Of a DNA stretch of 64,000 nucleotides, positions 44,470-54,736 are shown one piece after another. Both the position numbers and the translations under genes were made by a program. Origin of the DNA: Clostridia bacterium (GTDB lineage: Bacteria; Bacillota; Clostridia; Acetivibrionales; DSM-2933); NCBI GenBank assembly GCA_026418275.1, contig JAOABQ010000095.1, positions 46,544 to 110,543 on the forward strand, given 5' to 3'. The notes under the pieces are model-generated. The model did no database searches. It was not told where the DNA came from and was given only the letters and a program-made list of their open reading frames with translations. Position 1 is the first letter of the stretch. Every line of letters begins with the position of its first letter.

Positions 44470-47400
44470 ATGAATAGAAAGCAAAAATTTATTTCCGTTA
44501 CTTTAGCCATCCTAATTGCCTTAACCTCAACATTGATACTCTCAATAACCAGTGTTTCTGCTTTAGCAACAGGAATATCCGGCAATCCCAATCTTTCACA
44601 TGACAACGTGGATAATGACGGAAATTACAAAATTACAATGAATATGTGGTGGGGCAATAACGGAACTTCATGGAAAGTGTATGAAAACGGCCAAGTGGTA
44701 TATACCGCTTCATTAACCGATAATTCTCCCAACCAGCAATCAGCCGTTTATTCAGTTACCGGAAAAACAAACGGTTCCTACGTGTACAGCTGCGATTTAA
44801 TTAATGCCTATGGAAAGACAACCAGTCAAACAATCACAGTGGTTGTAACCAATGGACCAACTCCGCCCCCAACACCAACTTTTTCTTCAACACCAACTCC
44901 AACACCCACGGTAACTTCACTCCCGTCCTCTTCCCCTGTAAAGAGAATAAATATACCCGGTGAGCGCAGGAGTTTAAAAGCGATTATTACCTGTTCCTCA
45001 TATAAAACCTATACCGCAAATAATGATTTTGTGAATAACTGCTTCGATAACAATATCTATACTGACATGAGTACAATCGAGACCAACCCCGGATATATAA
45101 AAATCGATTTCATTAATTTAAAAAAGGTTAGCAAAATGAGAGCATACCTTGGGAGAAATCAAGCTCAGAAATTTCAAGTTGAAACAGCAAATACAGCCGG
45201 TGATATGGAAACTAAATCCGGTTCTTACGCGGTTCTTGTTCCCTACGGAAATGAAGTAAGTACCCCCGACTGGGTAGAGTATGCATTTCCCCAGGGAATA
45301 GAAAAGAAAATTTGGAGGTTTGAAGTCAAAGCACAGCCTGACTCGAATACCACCGTAACTATGCCTGAGATAGAAATGTGGGCGTATGATTTGGAAATGC
45401 CTACACAACCTGCAAATTTGGCAGCTACTCCGGTAGATGCAAGAACCGTTAAGCTTACCTGGAGTCCTTCAAGTGATGCCGATGGAATCACAGGATATAA
45501 TATTTATAGAGGCGGAACCTATGTCGGTTCGTGTGTCGGTACCACCTATAATGACCTATACCTGGAACCCAATCAAAGCTATTCTTACACAGTTAAGGCT
45601 TTCGATGCTTTTGGAAACGAATCGCCATCCAGTCAGTCCGTATCGGCAACAACAACCGGAACACTTCCTTTAAAAACAGAGTATAATATTCTTGCAGTCC
45701 GATATGATACAGTATTTAAAGCAGGGGAATCCTATACATATTATGATCCGGTTTCTAATATCACAAGAACTAAAACATTTACCGCAGATACCTCAATAGC
45801 TGATTATATCGGAGGGACTTACAATACCAGCAATTGGAGAAAAAGTGCACAAGAAAGAGCCACCCAGTTTGCAAATGACTTTAATAAAGCCAGTGGAAAT
45901 ACTGTCAATTTTAAAGTCTATAAAACTCTCGAAATCAATGATACCCCTCCTGCCAACGATGACAACAACTGCGGAAAAAAATTCTGGGTAGAGTTCATTG
46001 AATTGAAAGCATTACTTCATGATAACCAAAAAAGTTATTATGTCTTTCATCATGGAGGTTTCAATTATCACAGACTGTTCCTGGAACAAAATATTATAAA
46101 GGAAGTAGAGGAAGGCAATGTAGACATCCTTCTTCTTTATAATGCAGAAGGCTGTTGGGAGGCTTCAATCATCGGAAACACGGGTTTTTCTGCCAATGGA
46201 GCAACACAGGATATGCTTTCATCCAGAAATGCACTCCTCCTTATGGGCGATAGTACAGAATCCTTCGGACACGCTATAGATTTCGGGCTTATGCCTTACC
46301 AATCACAGAAATGGCCGGAATCAAACAAATTATTCAATGCTGTGAGAGGCGATACAGACCTTAATGACCGGGTTCCCCAAAATGTTTTCGTGAATGATTG
46401 GAGTAAATTTACTACTACAGATGCATACAATTATCTTGGTGTTCGTAATTATTATTCTGCTCCCGGACAAGCTCAAGTGGGCTCCATCCATTGTCCACCT
46501 TATGCAATCCGTCAATACGGCTGGATATTCAATGATTGGAATACGGATTATTGCAATGATTTCACTCCGGATAAACGAAAAACCAGAGGTTCTTGGGAAA
46601 AAAATGAATTTACAGATGTGTTAAGCGTAGAACAAGGAGCAGATGCGCGGACAATTTGCACCAGTAATTTTGACCATAGAGATTTTGTTTTTGCCGACTT
46701 TGAGGTTTCAACCCAAATTCGCGTATCAAACAGTGCGCCGGATGCAGAAGCAGGATTAATATTCAGAGTGGAAAAGTATACCATGAATCCCGATGAATTC
46801 AGCGGGTATTATGCGGCACTCAATGTGGGCCAAAACAAACTTATCCTTTATAAATACGACTTTGCTACCAAAACCCGTACCGAGATAGCATCAAAGCTCT
46901 TTACTCCTGCTCTTCAAACAGATAAATTTTATCCTATCAAAATAAAAACCTCTGGCAGCAACATAAAAATCTTTATGATGAACAATTCAACACCATTCAT
47001 GGACGTCACTGATTATAGTTATGCGATGGGGACTTTCGGGTATAAAGCAAATAATACCCAAGCACATTACTATACACTCATCGGAGATGTAACCGTTAAT
47101 TCCTATGCAGATACATGGTATACCTATCCCAATTTATCGGGTGCACCTAAACCCCTTTCCAATTCCACTTTCAATCGTAACGGTGAGAACTATCAACAGT
47201 GGTGGTTTAGCCATATCCCCAGAAATCCGGGAGTTCATGATGTAATCCGATGTATCTCTCCGCAAAACGGTTCAATCTATTATAAAACATGGGATTATCA
47301 AGGAGCAGCCAATAGCTATAAAGTAACAGATCCAACAAGGGAAACAGTTGTCTATCGTGGAATGCTTAACAACTGGTGGTTCTATTTTCTAGACCTCAAC

Positions 47401-47730
47401 CACTTCAACCAGGAAGCCGGAGACCCTGCAAAAGCATTAGAAATTACAGGCTTTAAACTCCCAGTTCCTACGGACCTAAAAGCAACAAATATAACAAGTA
47501 CATCGTTAACACTTAATTGGAATCCAACGGTTTGTAACAAGTCCCCCTTATACTATCGAGTGTATAAAAACGATGGAAAAAATACCAATGTAATAACGGT
47601 AGATACCCCTCAACTTGTCGAAGCGTACCTACTACCCGGCAAAACTTATACTTACAACATAGAAGCATTTACTCCCGATGGCACCATGTCCGCAAAAACA
47701 GAAATTTCCGTTACCACACCTATCAATTAA
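44470..47730 (+). CDS. Large secreted multidomain protein, carbohydrate-related, core unrecognised
   Basis: A 1086-residue exported protein. Residues 1-33 are a signal peptide. Residues 35-130 are a chitinase N-terminal-like beta domain (MNMWWGNNGTSWKVYENG), related to that of the X-dockerin protein at 942-3485. A Pro/Thr linker follows, then a discoidin/F5-8C-like module (about 165-310), a fibronectin III domain (315-400), an unrecognised domain (400-700; FHHGGFNYHRLFLEQ, GDSTESFGHAIDFG), a LamG/DUF1080-like sandwich (700-870; AEAGLIFRVEKY) and a C-terminal FnIII (1000-1086). There is no dockerin or surface anchor. The architecture points to a carbohydrate-active exoprotein; the reaction is unknown. 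GAAAGGAGTTTCTT precedes the ATG. Confidence 0.8.
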   Translation: MNRKQKFISVTLAILIALTSTLILSITSVSALATGISGNPNLSHDNVDNDGNYKITMNMWWGNNGTSWKVYENGQVVYTASLTDNSPNQQSAVYSVTGKTNGSYVYSCDLINAYGKTTSQTITVVVTNGPTPPPTPTFSSTPTPTPTVTSLPSSSPVKRINIPGERRSLKAIITCSSYKTYTANNDFVNNCFDNNIYTDMSTIETNPGYIKIDFINLKKVSKMRAYLGRNQAQKFQVETANTAGDMETKSGSYAVLVPYGNEVSTPDWVEYAFPQGIEKKIWRFEVKAQPDSNTTVTMPEIEMWAYDLEMPTQPANLAATPVDARTVKLTWSPSSDADGITGYNIYRGGTYVGSCVGTTYNDLYLEPNQSYSYTVKAFDAFGNESPSSQSVSATTTGTLPLKTEYNILAVRYDTVFKAGESYTYYDPVSNITRTKTFTADTSIADYIGGTYNTSNWRKSAQERATQFANDFNKASGNTVNFKVYKTLEINDTPPANDDNNCGKKFWVEFIELKALLHDNQKSYYVFHHGGFNYHRLFLEQNIIKEVEEGNVDILLLYNAEGCWEASIIGNTGFSANGATQDMLSSRNALLLMGDSTESFGHAIDFGLMPYQSQKWPESNKLFNAVRGDTDLNDRVPQNVFVNDWSKFTTTDAYNYLGVRNYYSAPGQAQVGSIHCPPYAIRQYGWIFNDWNTDYCNDFTPDKRKTRGSWEKNEFTDVLSVEQGADARTICTSNFDHRDFVFADFEVSTQIRVSNSAPDAEAGLIFRVEKYTMNPDEFSGYYAALNVGQNKLILYKYDFATKTRTEIASKLFTPALQTDKFYPIKIKTSGSNIKIFMMNNSTPFMDVTDYSYAMGTFGYKANNTQAHYYTLIGDVTVNSYADTWYTYPNLSGAPKPLSNSTFNRNGENYQQWWFSHIPRNPGVHDVIRCISPQNGSIYYKTWDYQGAANSYKVTDPTRETVVYRGMLNNWWFYFLDLNHFNQEAGDPAKALEITGFKLPVPTDLKATNITSTSLTLNWNPTVCNKSPLYYRVYKNDGKNTNVITVDTPQLVEAYLLPGKTYTYNIEAFTPDGTMSAKTEISVTTPIN

Positions 47731-47754
47731 GCTGCATATAATTTGGTCATAGAT

Positions 47755-47813
47755 AAGAAAAAATCAGGATCCTCAATGGCAAGTAATTCCATTCTGGATT
47801 CCTGATTTTCTTA
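47755..47813. terminator. Bidirectional terminator
   Basis: AAGAAAAAATCAGGATCC pairs with GGATTCCTGATTTTCTT with one bulge. It lies between the convergent secreted-protein and methyltransferase genes. Confidence 0.75.
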
Positions 47814-47826
47814 CTGTTTTATAGTA

Positions 47827-48675
47827 TCATTTTGCCTTAAAACATACGGTTTCCGATGTCATATGAATCTTCCCGTCCGCTCCTTTATACCTTAGCGCTG
47901 CCGAACCCACTTCACTCCAAATTTGATCCAATTGGTCTTTCGGAAGCTCCTGCAAACGCTGTTTCAGCCAAACAGGAATGGTGTCATTAGAATAATCCAT
48001 GTACTCCTCTGGGGATTCCAAAACAAATTCTACAGGAATACTTTCCAGATAAACATCATTAAACCCTGCTTCTAAAAGCATTCCTCTTAATTTGTCTTCA
48101 TTTGACATACTAAAAGGTCCGGGTGTACCTTCAACAGGAGGCGGCAGTTTGATCGCTTGAGCTATAATGCCAAATGCCAATCCAATCATGGGTACCTTCG
48201 GCGGATCACCCCAAACGGATGCAACCAAACTTCCTCCCGGTACCAGCACTTTTCTTATCATCTTGAAAAACTCTACCGGATGAGGCAAGAACATAATCCC
48301 CCACCTGCTGAGCGCCACATCTATGCTGTTTTCAGAAAGTTTGACAACTTCTGCATCACTATTGATAAAGGTAATATTCCCTAAATGAGCCCCTTTATCC
48401 TTTGCTATGGAAAGCATCTTTTCAGACTGCTCCACGGCAACTACCCTGCCGTCGGTCCCAACCAGGACAGCTGCACTAAGGGCAGGCTCTCCCAATCCTG
48501 TACCAATATCCAAAACCGAAAAGCCCTTTTGAATATCCGCCAAATCAAGCAATCTGCCTGTTATTTTCTTTGCTCCATTCTCAAAAAGAGTATCCCATTT
48601 AAGCCATCCATTTGATAGCTCATCCCATACACGCTTCTGGGTCATTTTATACTGCACCGGATCGAAAACAGCCAC
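47827..48675 (-). CDS. Class I SAM-dependent methyltransferase
   Basis: A 282-residue protein with motif I SVLDIGTGLGEPALSAAV, acidic strand 2 VVAVEQSEKM, motif II-like INSDAEVVKL, strand 4 IDVALSRWGIMFLPHP and GGSLVASVWGDP. It resembles the UbiE/MenG-type methyltransferase superfamily, but the substrate is not evident. The start is GTG, eight bases after GGAGGG. It follows the SufS-like gene by 51 bases and may share its transcript. Confidence 0.78.
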   Translation of the reverse strand: MAVFDPVQYKMTQKRVWDELSNGWLKWDTLFENGAKKITGRLLDLADIQKGFSVLDIGTGLGEPALSAAVLVGTDGRVVAVEQSEKMLSIAKDKGAHLGNITFINSDAEVVKLSENSIDVALSRWGIMFLPHPVEFFKMIRKVLVPGGSLVASVWGDPPKVPMIGLAFGIIAQAIKLPPPVEGTPGPFSMSNEDKLRGMLLEAGFNDVYLESIPVEFVLESPEEYMDYSNDTIPVWLKQRLQELPKDQLDQIWSEVGSAALRYKGADGKIHMTSETVCFKAK

Positions 48676-48726
48676 TCTTCATTCCCTCCTTGCTTTCATT
48701 AAGCCAAATTCAAATCAACGGTTTCC

Positions 48727-50025
48727 CTAAAATCTGTCCTTCGGCCTGTTTACACTCCACTCTGCTTTTTTTACTTGTAATAATGCCTGGTAAAGGGCAT
48801 CAACTTCTTCTTTTGTATTATATATACCAAAGGATGCTCTTACCGTTCCTACAATTTTCATTTTGTCAACAAAGGGTATTGCACAATGCACACCTGTGCG
48901 TAAGGCAATACCAAATTCATTGGCCTTGTTTCCTACGTCATAGGGATGGATATCACCTATTAAAAAGGAAATAATACTGCTTGTTTTTTTTGCACTTCCG
49001 AAAATCCTCATGCCTTCAATATCGGAAAGTTTTTTCCTGGCATAATCCAACAATTCGTTTTCATGTGCAATAATATCATCATACCCAATTTCTGTCAAAT
49101 ATTGAATAGCAGCTTCCAAACCGATAGCACCTTCTACATTGGGTGTTCCTGCTTCAAGCTTAAAAGGGAGGGGTCTTTCTACTGTAATATCTTGATAAGT
49201 AACCCCCAGCGCGATACCGCCGCCCGTTTGGTAATAAGGCATCTTTTCCAGAAACTTTTTCTTTCCATACATAACTCCGATTCCCATGGGTCCATACATT
49301 TTGTGCCCCGAAAAACAGTAGAAATCGCAATCCAACGCTTGGACATCTACCTTTTCATGTGCAATTCCCTGGGCACCGTCTATAATAACTGGAATACCGT
49401 ATTGATGTGCTTCAGAAATAATTTCCTTCAACGGATTGACTGTACCCAAGACATTGGATATATGCGTAACGGCTACGATTTTCGTTTTTTCATTCAACAT
49501 ATTCTTGTATGCATCAAAATCAATGTCCCCGTCATCATTTACAGGAATCACCTTTAATACCGCGTCTTTTTCTTTGCAAAGGATCTGCCACGGAATCAAA
49601 TTGGAATGGTGTTCCATTTCGGATATGATGACCTCATCCCCTTGTCCAACCAAGGCTCTGCCTAAAGTGGACGCGACCAGATTGATTGCTTCGGTGGTAC
49701 CTCTCGTATAAATTATTTCTTCAGTATGCTCTGCATTCAAAAACTTTTGTACCGTTTCTCTTGCCCTGCCAAAAGCCATATTTGCTTTAATACTAAGAGT
49801 ATAAACCCCCCTGCCCACATTACAATTTTCATTGGAATAATAATCTACAATTGCGTCCAATACTTTTTTAGGCTTTTGTGTCGTTGCAGCATTATCAAAG
49901 TAAATCAGATTTTTATCATTGAATGATTTACTCAAGATCGGAAAATCATTTCTTATTTTCTGTATATCTAAATTCTGTCTCTTTTCTCCAGTTAAGGCTG
50001 CCTGTAAATTAACCTGTCCACCCAT
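48727..50025 (-). CDS. sufS: SufS-type cysteine desulfurase
   Basis: A class V aminotransferase-fold PLP enzyme of 432 residues. The landmarks are YFDNAATTQKPKKV, TRGTTEAINLVA, EMEHHSNLIPW, VDGAQGIAH-type IDGAQGIAHEKV, the PLP lysine in CFSGHKMYGP and the sulfur-carrying C381 in RTGVHCAIPF; this RxGxHCA context is the group II SufS type. It takes sulfur from cysteine for Fe-S clusters. No sufU or sufBCD gene is adjacent. TTGGGGGAATAACG precedes the ATG at 50025, so the 21 upstream residues are excluded. About 20 residues precede the family's usual start. Confidence 0.9.
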   Translation of the reverse strand: MGGQVNLQAALTGEKRQNLDIQKIRNDFPILSKSFNDKNLIYFDNAATTQKPKKVLDAIVDYYSNENCNVGRGVYTLSIKANMAFGRARETVQKFLNAEHTEEIIYTRGTTEAINLVASTLGRALVGQGDEVIISEMEHHSNLIPWQILCKEKDAVLKVIPVNDDGDIDFDAYKNMLNEKTKIVAVTHISNVLGTVNPLKEIISEAHQYGIPVIIDGAQGIAHEKVDVQALDCDFYCFSGHKMYGPMGIGVMYGKKKFLEKMPYYQTGGGIALGVTYQDITVERPLPFKLEAGTPNVEGAIGLEAAIQYLTEIGYDDIIAHENELLDYARKKLSDIEGMRIFGSAKKTSSIISFLIGDIHPYDVGNKANEFGIALRTGVHCAIPFVDKMKIVGTVRASFGIYNTKEEVDALYQALLQVKKAEWSVNRPKDRF

Positions 50026-50144
50026 CGTTATTCCCCCAATATTCTTTGATATCTTACACTGTTTATGTATCAATTTATATGCGGCCAATGCTGCAAACGC
50101 TTAATATTCATTTATCTATTTTATATTTCTTAAAACAAAACAAT

Positions 50145-50215
50145 TAAATCATGTCTCAAAAAGCGCTTATGACAGCGATTTGGTTTATGGAATCCGGCGC
50201 AATTTATAGATAACA
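50145..50215. repeat. Fold-back repeat family R4, partial copy 4
   Basis: GTCTCAAAAAGCGCTTATGA followed by CAGCGATTTGGTTTATGGAA matches the copies near 38740 (CAGCGATTTGATTTATGGAA) and, more loosely, 6105. It ends at ATAGATAACAC, which recalls the R1 terminus. It lies between the radical SAM and sufS genes. Confidence 0.5.
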
Positions 50216-50224
50216 CCCTGATGG

Positions 50225-51553
50225 TTAGCCCGCAAATTCGACCGGATTGTTGACATGCTCAATTTCTTTTATGATGACTCCTGCGATTCCCTGTTGACCT
50301 AGTTCGATTCTGTTATCGTAGAAAAGTGTCTGAATATAATAAAGCAGTTTTCTACCCGACGGGGTCAGATGCAGTATATTTTCTTTCTTTTCTATTAATT
50401 GCTTTTCTATTAGAAGTTTCCATATAGAATCAAAATGGTTTAAAACATCCAAACCGTAAGTTGAATTCATTTCTTCAAGGTTAAGCTCCAGATTCTGCAA
50501 TCCCAGAATGACAGACCTTCTTAAAAGTTCATCCTTAGACAGGTTATAGCTGCATTTAACAGGAAGCTCACTGGCATTTAGCAATTCCTCATATTTTTCG
50601 TCCCTCCAACTCAGATTGATATACTGAGTTTCTCCACAGTAACCAATTGCCTCAGGGCCTATTGCAATACGTTCATAACCCTTCCAATTATAATATTGAT
50701 ATTTGGAACGAAGTGCGGAATTTTTAGCAACATTTAAGGGACTGGTAGCTGTATAGTTATACTTGGCAGCCGTATCAAAAAACACATCATACATCCTTTT
50801 CTTTGTCTCATCTCCCGCAAACATTTCCTTATTTTTTTCGTAAAGCCGCGCGAAATATGTTTTAGGATGCACAATCAAAATATAAAGTGAAGCATGGTTT
50901 GGCCTCAGGTGAGAAAATACCTGTTCACAGGTTGTTTTGAATGATTCAACCGTCTGTGTGGGAATCCCGATCAACAAATCAAAATTTATATCATTCAAAC
51001 CATGTTTGGCTGCTAAATCCATTGTATTATATACAATATCCACTGAATTATTCCGGTTGCAGTACTTAAGTTCCTCTTCATTTAATGTCTGTACACCGAA
51101 GCTTATCCGGTTTACTCCACATGCTTTAAAGGCTTCAATATTTTCATTGTTTAAAGTCCCCGGTTTTACTTCAACTGTTATTTCAGCATGCTCCGAGAAT
51201 TTTATTTTTTTCCTTGCATGGCCATATAAATCCTCTATCTGTTCCGGTAAAAGCAGGCTTGGAGTACCTCCACCCCATAAGGCTGCAACAACTTCCCTGT
51301 CTTTAATATTGTCACTGTATAAATCAATCTCCTTTTTTATCAGCTCAATCTCTTTTCCCAGCTTAGAGGCATCTCGTATAACCGAAGACAGGATACAGTA
51401 CCCGCAGCGCTCGTTACAATAAGGAACATGAATATAATTAATACATTCCTTTCTGCTGTGTTTTTCATATTGAATCGGCTGTTTGAAATCTTTCATAAAA
51501 CTATGGGGCGGGTAATTGTTAAATTGGGGTGACATCAATTTTCCTTCCATCAT
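50225..51553 (-). CDS. HemW-like radical SAM protein
   Basis: A 442-residue radical SAM enzyme. The cluster motif is C-N-E-R-C-G-Y-C in VPYCNERCGYCIL, followed by the SAM-site segments ALWGGGTPSLL, EVKPGTL, GVNRISFGVQTLN and LIGIPTQTVESF. These place it with HemW/oxygen-independent coproporphyrinogen oxidase-like proteins. The residue after the third cysteine is not the C/F pattern of true HemN, and the C-terminal HemN_C part is divergent. It may therefore be a heme chaperone or a HutW-like enzyme. GAAAGGAGTGAAGT precedes the ATG. Confidence 0.8.
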   Translation of the reverse strand: MMEGKLMSPQFNNYPPHSFMKDFKQPIQYEKHSRKECINYIHVPYCNERCGYCILSSVIRDASKLGKEIELIKKEIDLYSDNIKDREVVAALWGGGTPSLLLPEQIEDLYGHARKKIKFSEHAEITVEVKPGTLNNENIEAFKACGVNRISFGVQTLNEEELKYCNRNNSVDIVYNTMDLAAKHGLNDINFDLLIGIPTQTVESFKTTCEQVFSHLRPNHASLYILIVHPKTYFARLYEKNKEMFAGDETKKRMYDVFFDTAAKYNYTATSPLNVAKNSALRSKYQYYNWKGYERIAIGPEAIGYCGETQYINLSWRDEKYEELLNASELPVKCSYNLSKDELLRRSVILGLQNLELNLEEMNSTYGLDVLNHFDSIWKLLIEKQLIEKKENILHLTPSGRKLLYYIQTLFYDNRIELGQQGIAGVIIKEIEHVNNPVEFAG

Positions 51554-51766
51554 ACTTCACTCCTTTCAATATTTACGGTTTTATATATCATGAACGTTTT
51601 TTCAAACGTCTTGATCTCTTTTGAACTTACGGGATATGCTTTAGAAGACAGATAAATTACATTTCAGAAATTAAGACGGGAGGGGCATTGACCATACAGA
51701 TCACCTGTTTAATAAATCCCACTTTTTTACATATCACTAGGGTCACTGCTGCTCATTTACAATCAC

Positions 51767-52897
51767 TTATAAATGATTTTCCAAGTCCTTAATTAAATCG
51801 TCTATGTCCTCAATCCCTACTGAAAGACGTATTAATGAATCGCTAATCCCCTGCCTAAGCCTTTCTTCTCTTGGAATAGGCCGGTGGGTCATAAGTGCCG
51901 GACATTCTATAAGAGAGTTTACACCGCCAAGGCTTACAGCACATGAAAACAACTCCAGATTTTTCATGAATGCGGCAATATCTCCCTTATAGTAAAAAGA
52001 TATAATTCCACCCGGCTTACGCATTTGCTTTTTTGCCAATTCATACTGTGGATGGCTCTTAAGCCCCGGATATATAACCTTTTCAACTTTCGGACTTTTC
52101 TCAAGAAAATCCGCAATAGAAAGAGCATTTTCTACATGTTTGTCCATTCTTAAACCTAATGTTTTCAAGCCCCTGGATAAAATCCATGAATCAAACGGAC
52201 TGGGTACTGCACCTGCAGTAGTTTGATAGAATTTTAACTTTTCGTAAGTCTCATCGTCATTGAATACCAATGCTCCGCCAATAACATCCAGATGCCCGGA
52301 AAAATATTTAGTAGTACTGTACAATACAAAATCTGCTCCAAGTTCCAACGGATTTTGTAGATAGGAGGTTAAAAATGTATTATCGACAAGAACTTTTATA
52401 TTTCTGCTTCGTGCAATTTTACATACCGCCTCAATATCAATGATTTTCAAAAGTGGGTTTGTCGGAGTTTCAATCCATATCAAACGGACATCCGATTTGA
52501 TTGCTTCATGCAAATTGTCGGGTTTTGTCATATCTATAAATTCAAACTCTACATTTTTTTCTTCCCTTTGGGATTTAAAAAGGTTGTATGTGCCTCCGTA
52601 TACATCATCAACGGACAGTATCCTATCTCCCGGTTTTAAAAAGCTCATTGCCGCAAGTCCTGCAGCTTGTCCTGAACTAAAAGCCAAAGCGTATTTTGCG
52701 TTATCCAGCGATGCAATGGTCTCTTCCAGGGAAAACCTTGTAGGATTCTCACCCCGGGAATAAAAATATTTTAACTCGTCAACCTGGTTTTGGTCGTAGG
52801 TTGATGTTAGGTAAATCGGCGGCACAACCGCCCCAGTCGTTTTGTCAGGTTTTTGTCCCACATGAATTGCCCTTGTATTAAACCCTTTAAATTCCAC
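51767..52897 (-). CDS. Cystathionine gamma-synthase/beta-lyase family PLP enzyme
   Basis: A 376-residue Cys/Met-metabolism enzyme. It shows TRAIHVGQKPDKTTGAVVPP split across the usual entry loop, the tyrosine loop YFYSRGENPTR, SSGQAAGL, ETPTNPLLKIID, VDNTF (D172), the PLP lysine K197 in YSTTKYFSGHLDVIGG and the C-terminal SLGGVNSLIECPALMTH. It could be MetB-like, MetC-like or a homocysteine-forming lyase; sequence alone does not decide. It belongs to transsulfuration. No SAM or T-box riboswitch was found upstream. Confidence 0.9.
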   Translation of the reverse strand: MEFKGFNTRAIHVGQKPDKTTGAVVPPIYLTSTYDQNQVDELKYFYSRGENPTRFSLEETIASLDNAKYALAFSSGQAAGLAAMSFLKPGDRILSVDDVYGGTYNLFKSQREEKNVEFEFIDMTKPDNLHEAIKSDVRLIWIETPTNPLLKIIDIEAVCKIARSRNIKVLVDNTFLTSYLQNPLELGADFVLYSTTKYFSGHLDVIGGALVFNDDETYEKLKFYQTTAGAVPSPFDSWILSRGLKTLGLRMDKHVENALSIADFLEKSPKVEKVIYPGLKSHPQYELAKKQMRKPGGIISFYYKGDIAAFMKNLELFSCAVSLGGVNSLIECPALMTHRPIPREERLRQGISDSLIRLSVGIEDIDDLIKDLENHL

Positions 52898-53092
52898 TTA
52901 TCATTTCACCTCCCATTTATTTTCACTACCATACCAAAATTCTATTTATATCAAAATATAACATAAAATTCCACATAAAACAACAGCATTATGTTAATTT
53001 ATACATTTTTTAGTATTAATATATATTAATCCCTCAAAATCTACATAATTGAATTTCAGTAAAAACATTATACAACAATTTGTTCCAAAAAA

Positions 53093-53110
53093 AAGTGACT
53101 GAAGTCACTT
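53093..53110. promoter_or_regulatory. Palindrome in the divergent PLP-enzyme/MFS gap
   Basis: AAGTGACT-GA-AGTCACTT is an 18-base near-perfect palindrome in the middle of the 52898-53399 gap. The two-base loop makes a terminator unlikely and an operator more likely. Nothing else is recognised in this gap. Confidence 0.35.
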
Positions 53111-53399
53111 CTTTTATCTTCATAATCAATTATAATGGGGTTATAGCATTGCTTTATATATGTATTAAAGGAATAAAATGGGGTAAATTTCTGATGTCCC
53201 AGGTAATGAAAAGAACAAAGATAAGGTCATACAGCCAATAAGCTCCAGACCTTGAGGCATGATTCCTGAAATTGTTTATTCCTATATGGAAAATACGCTT
53301 ATAACCAGGATTCTATATTGCCAGTTTCAGATATATATTGTATAATAATTCCATCCCGTTTATGCCACAATATTGAACAATTGGAGGTAGTTTACAATC

Positions 53400-54614
53400 A
53401 TGAAACAGTCAAATGCTCCCATAGGCAAGCAAATAACGCTCTATTATCTCTTTAATTTTCTAATACGGTTTATGATTTATTTTCCTGTATTTGTAGTTTT
53501 TCTACAATCCGTCGACCTGAATAATACCCAGATCATGATTATATTGAGTGTTTACAATGCCGCAGTTATCATCGGTGAAGTACCAACCGGTGTTTTTGCC
53601 GATAGGTTTTCAAGAAAGGGATCTGTTATCATTGGTTGTATTCTTCAAGGCGCCTCCATTTTTCTTATGGTTGTCCTTAAGGATTATTATTCATTTATCA
53701 TACTGGAAGCGATTTTCGGAATCGGCACCACCTTTCAGTCAGGGGCCATTACATCCCTGTTTTATGATTATTTGAAGGGTGAAAATTTGGAAGAATCTTT
53801 TGTAAAGTATGAAAGCAAGAAATGGGGATTTGTTTTTATTTCACAAGGCATTGCCTCCATCTTAGGGGGAATTATTGCCAACTTCAATATTGACTTAACA
53901 CTTATCTTGACGGGAATTATATTTGTTTTATCTGTTTTTGTTATAGCCTTTTTTAAGGAACCAACACTTCATGTTAGAACAGATGAAGGATATGCTGCAC
54001 ATACAAAAAATACCTTTCTTTTCATTATTAAAAATAATGTTACACTGCCCATCCTTGTTATAAACGGATTGACGCAAATGCTGTTTTTCACAACCTTGTG
54101 GCTATACCAGCCTTACTTCAAAGCTGTGGGAATACATATCAGTCTTTTTGGCGTAATATACTGTGTAATGAATGTGTTTATTGCGATAGGGGGATTTATA
54201 AGCCCAAAAGTAAATATGGAAAAAACAAGGTCCCGTCCTCTTGTCATTTATTGTGTGGGAACTTTTATTCCTATATTTTTGATGGGTATTGTACACAGTT
54301 ATATCTCGGTAACATTTACATTCGTGATGCTGTTTTGCATGGGTCTCACCAATACCTGGATTCAAAAGTCATGGGAAGGGGAAATCTCTTCTCCTCAAAG
54401 AGCCACAGCCTCTTCAATCAATAATTGTATCGCTTCATTGTTTTTTGCTTTAATCGCTCCATTTATAGGATTAATTGGCGACAACTACGGCATTTTCAGT
54501 GCATTTATCTTCTCTGCGGCTTTATATGCTTTCCTTTTGTTAATTTTTGTTGCTACCTATGTACTTAAGCTCAATAAAAAGAAAACACACACAAATGTAA
54601 CACCGATAAAATAG
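53400..54614 (+). CDS. Major facilitator superfamily transporter
   Basis: A 404-residue membrane protein with about 12 helices. The A-motif between helices 2 and 3 reads GVFADRFSRKGSVIIGC, and EVPTGVFAD places it with multidrug or small-molecule efflux MFS proteins common in Firmicutes. The substrate is unknown. ATTGGAGGTAGTTTACAATC precedes the ATG. It is monocistronic and followed by a terminator. A lysine-rich tail closes the protein. Confidence 0.85.
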   Translation: MKQSNAPIGKQITLYYLFNFLIRFMIYFPVFVVFLQSVDLNNTQIMIILSVYNAAVIIGEVPTGVFADRFSRKGSVIIGCILQGASIFLMVVLKDYYSFIILEAIFGIGTTFQSGAITSLFYDYLKGENLEESFVKYESKKWGFVFISQGIASILGGIIANFNIDLTLILTGIIFVLSVFVIAFFKEPTLHVRTDEGYAAHTKNTFLFIIKNNVTLPILVINGLTQMLFFTTLWLYQPYFKAVGIHISLFGVIYCVMNVFIAIGGFISPKVNMEKTRSRPLVIYCVGTFIPIFLMGIVHSYISVTFTFVMLFCMGLTNTWIQKSWEGEISSPQRATASSINNCIASLFFALIAPFIGLIGDNYGIFSAFIFSAALYAFLLLIFVATYVLKLNKKKTHTNVTPIK

Positions 54615-54736
54615 TAAGTGCATTTATATACTGTTGTATATTGAGGGTATAAAACCTTTAGAGGTAGTAAATAACAATGCCGGTGATACCCTCATGGTTC
54701 CCCGTTCACGAACAGTTGGGTTATAACACAATGATC

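Noticed and set aside
52898..53399. SAM or T-box riboswitch before the cystathionine enzyme gene
   Set aside because: None of the conserved core sequences could be found; only a short palindrome is present.
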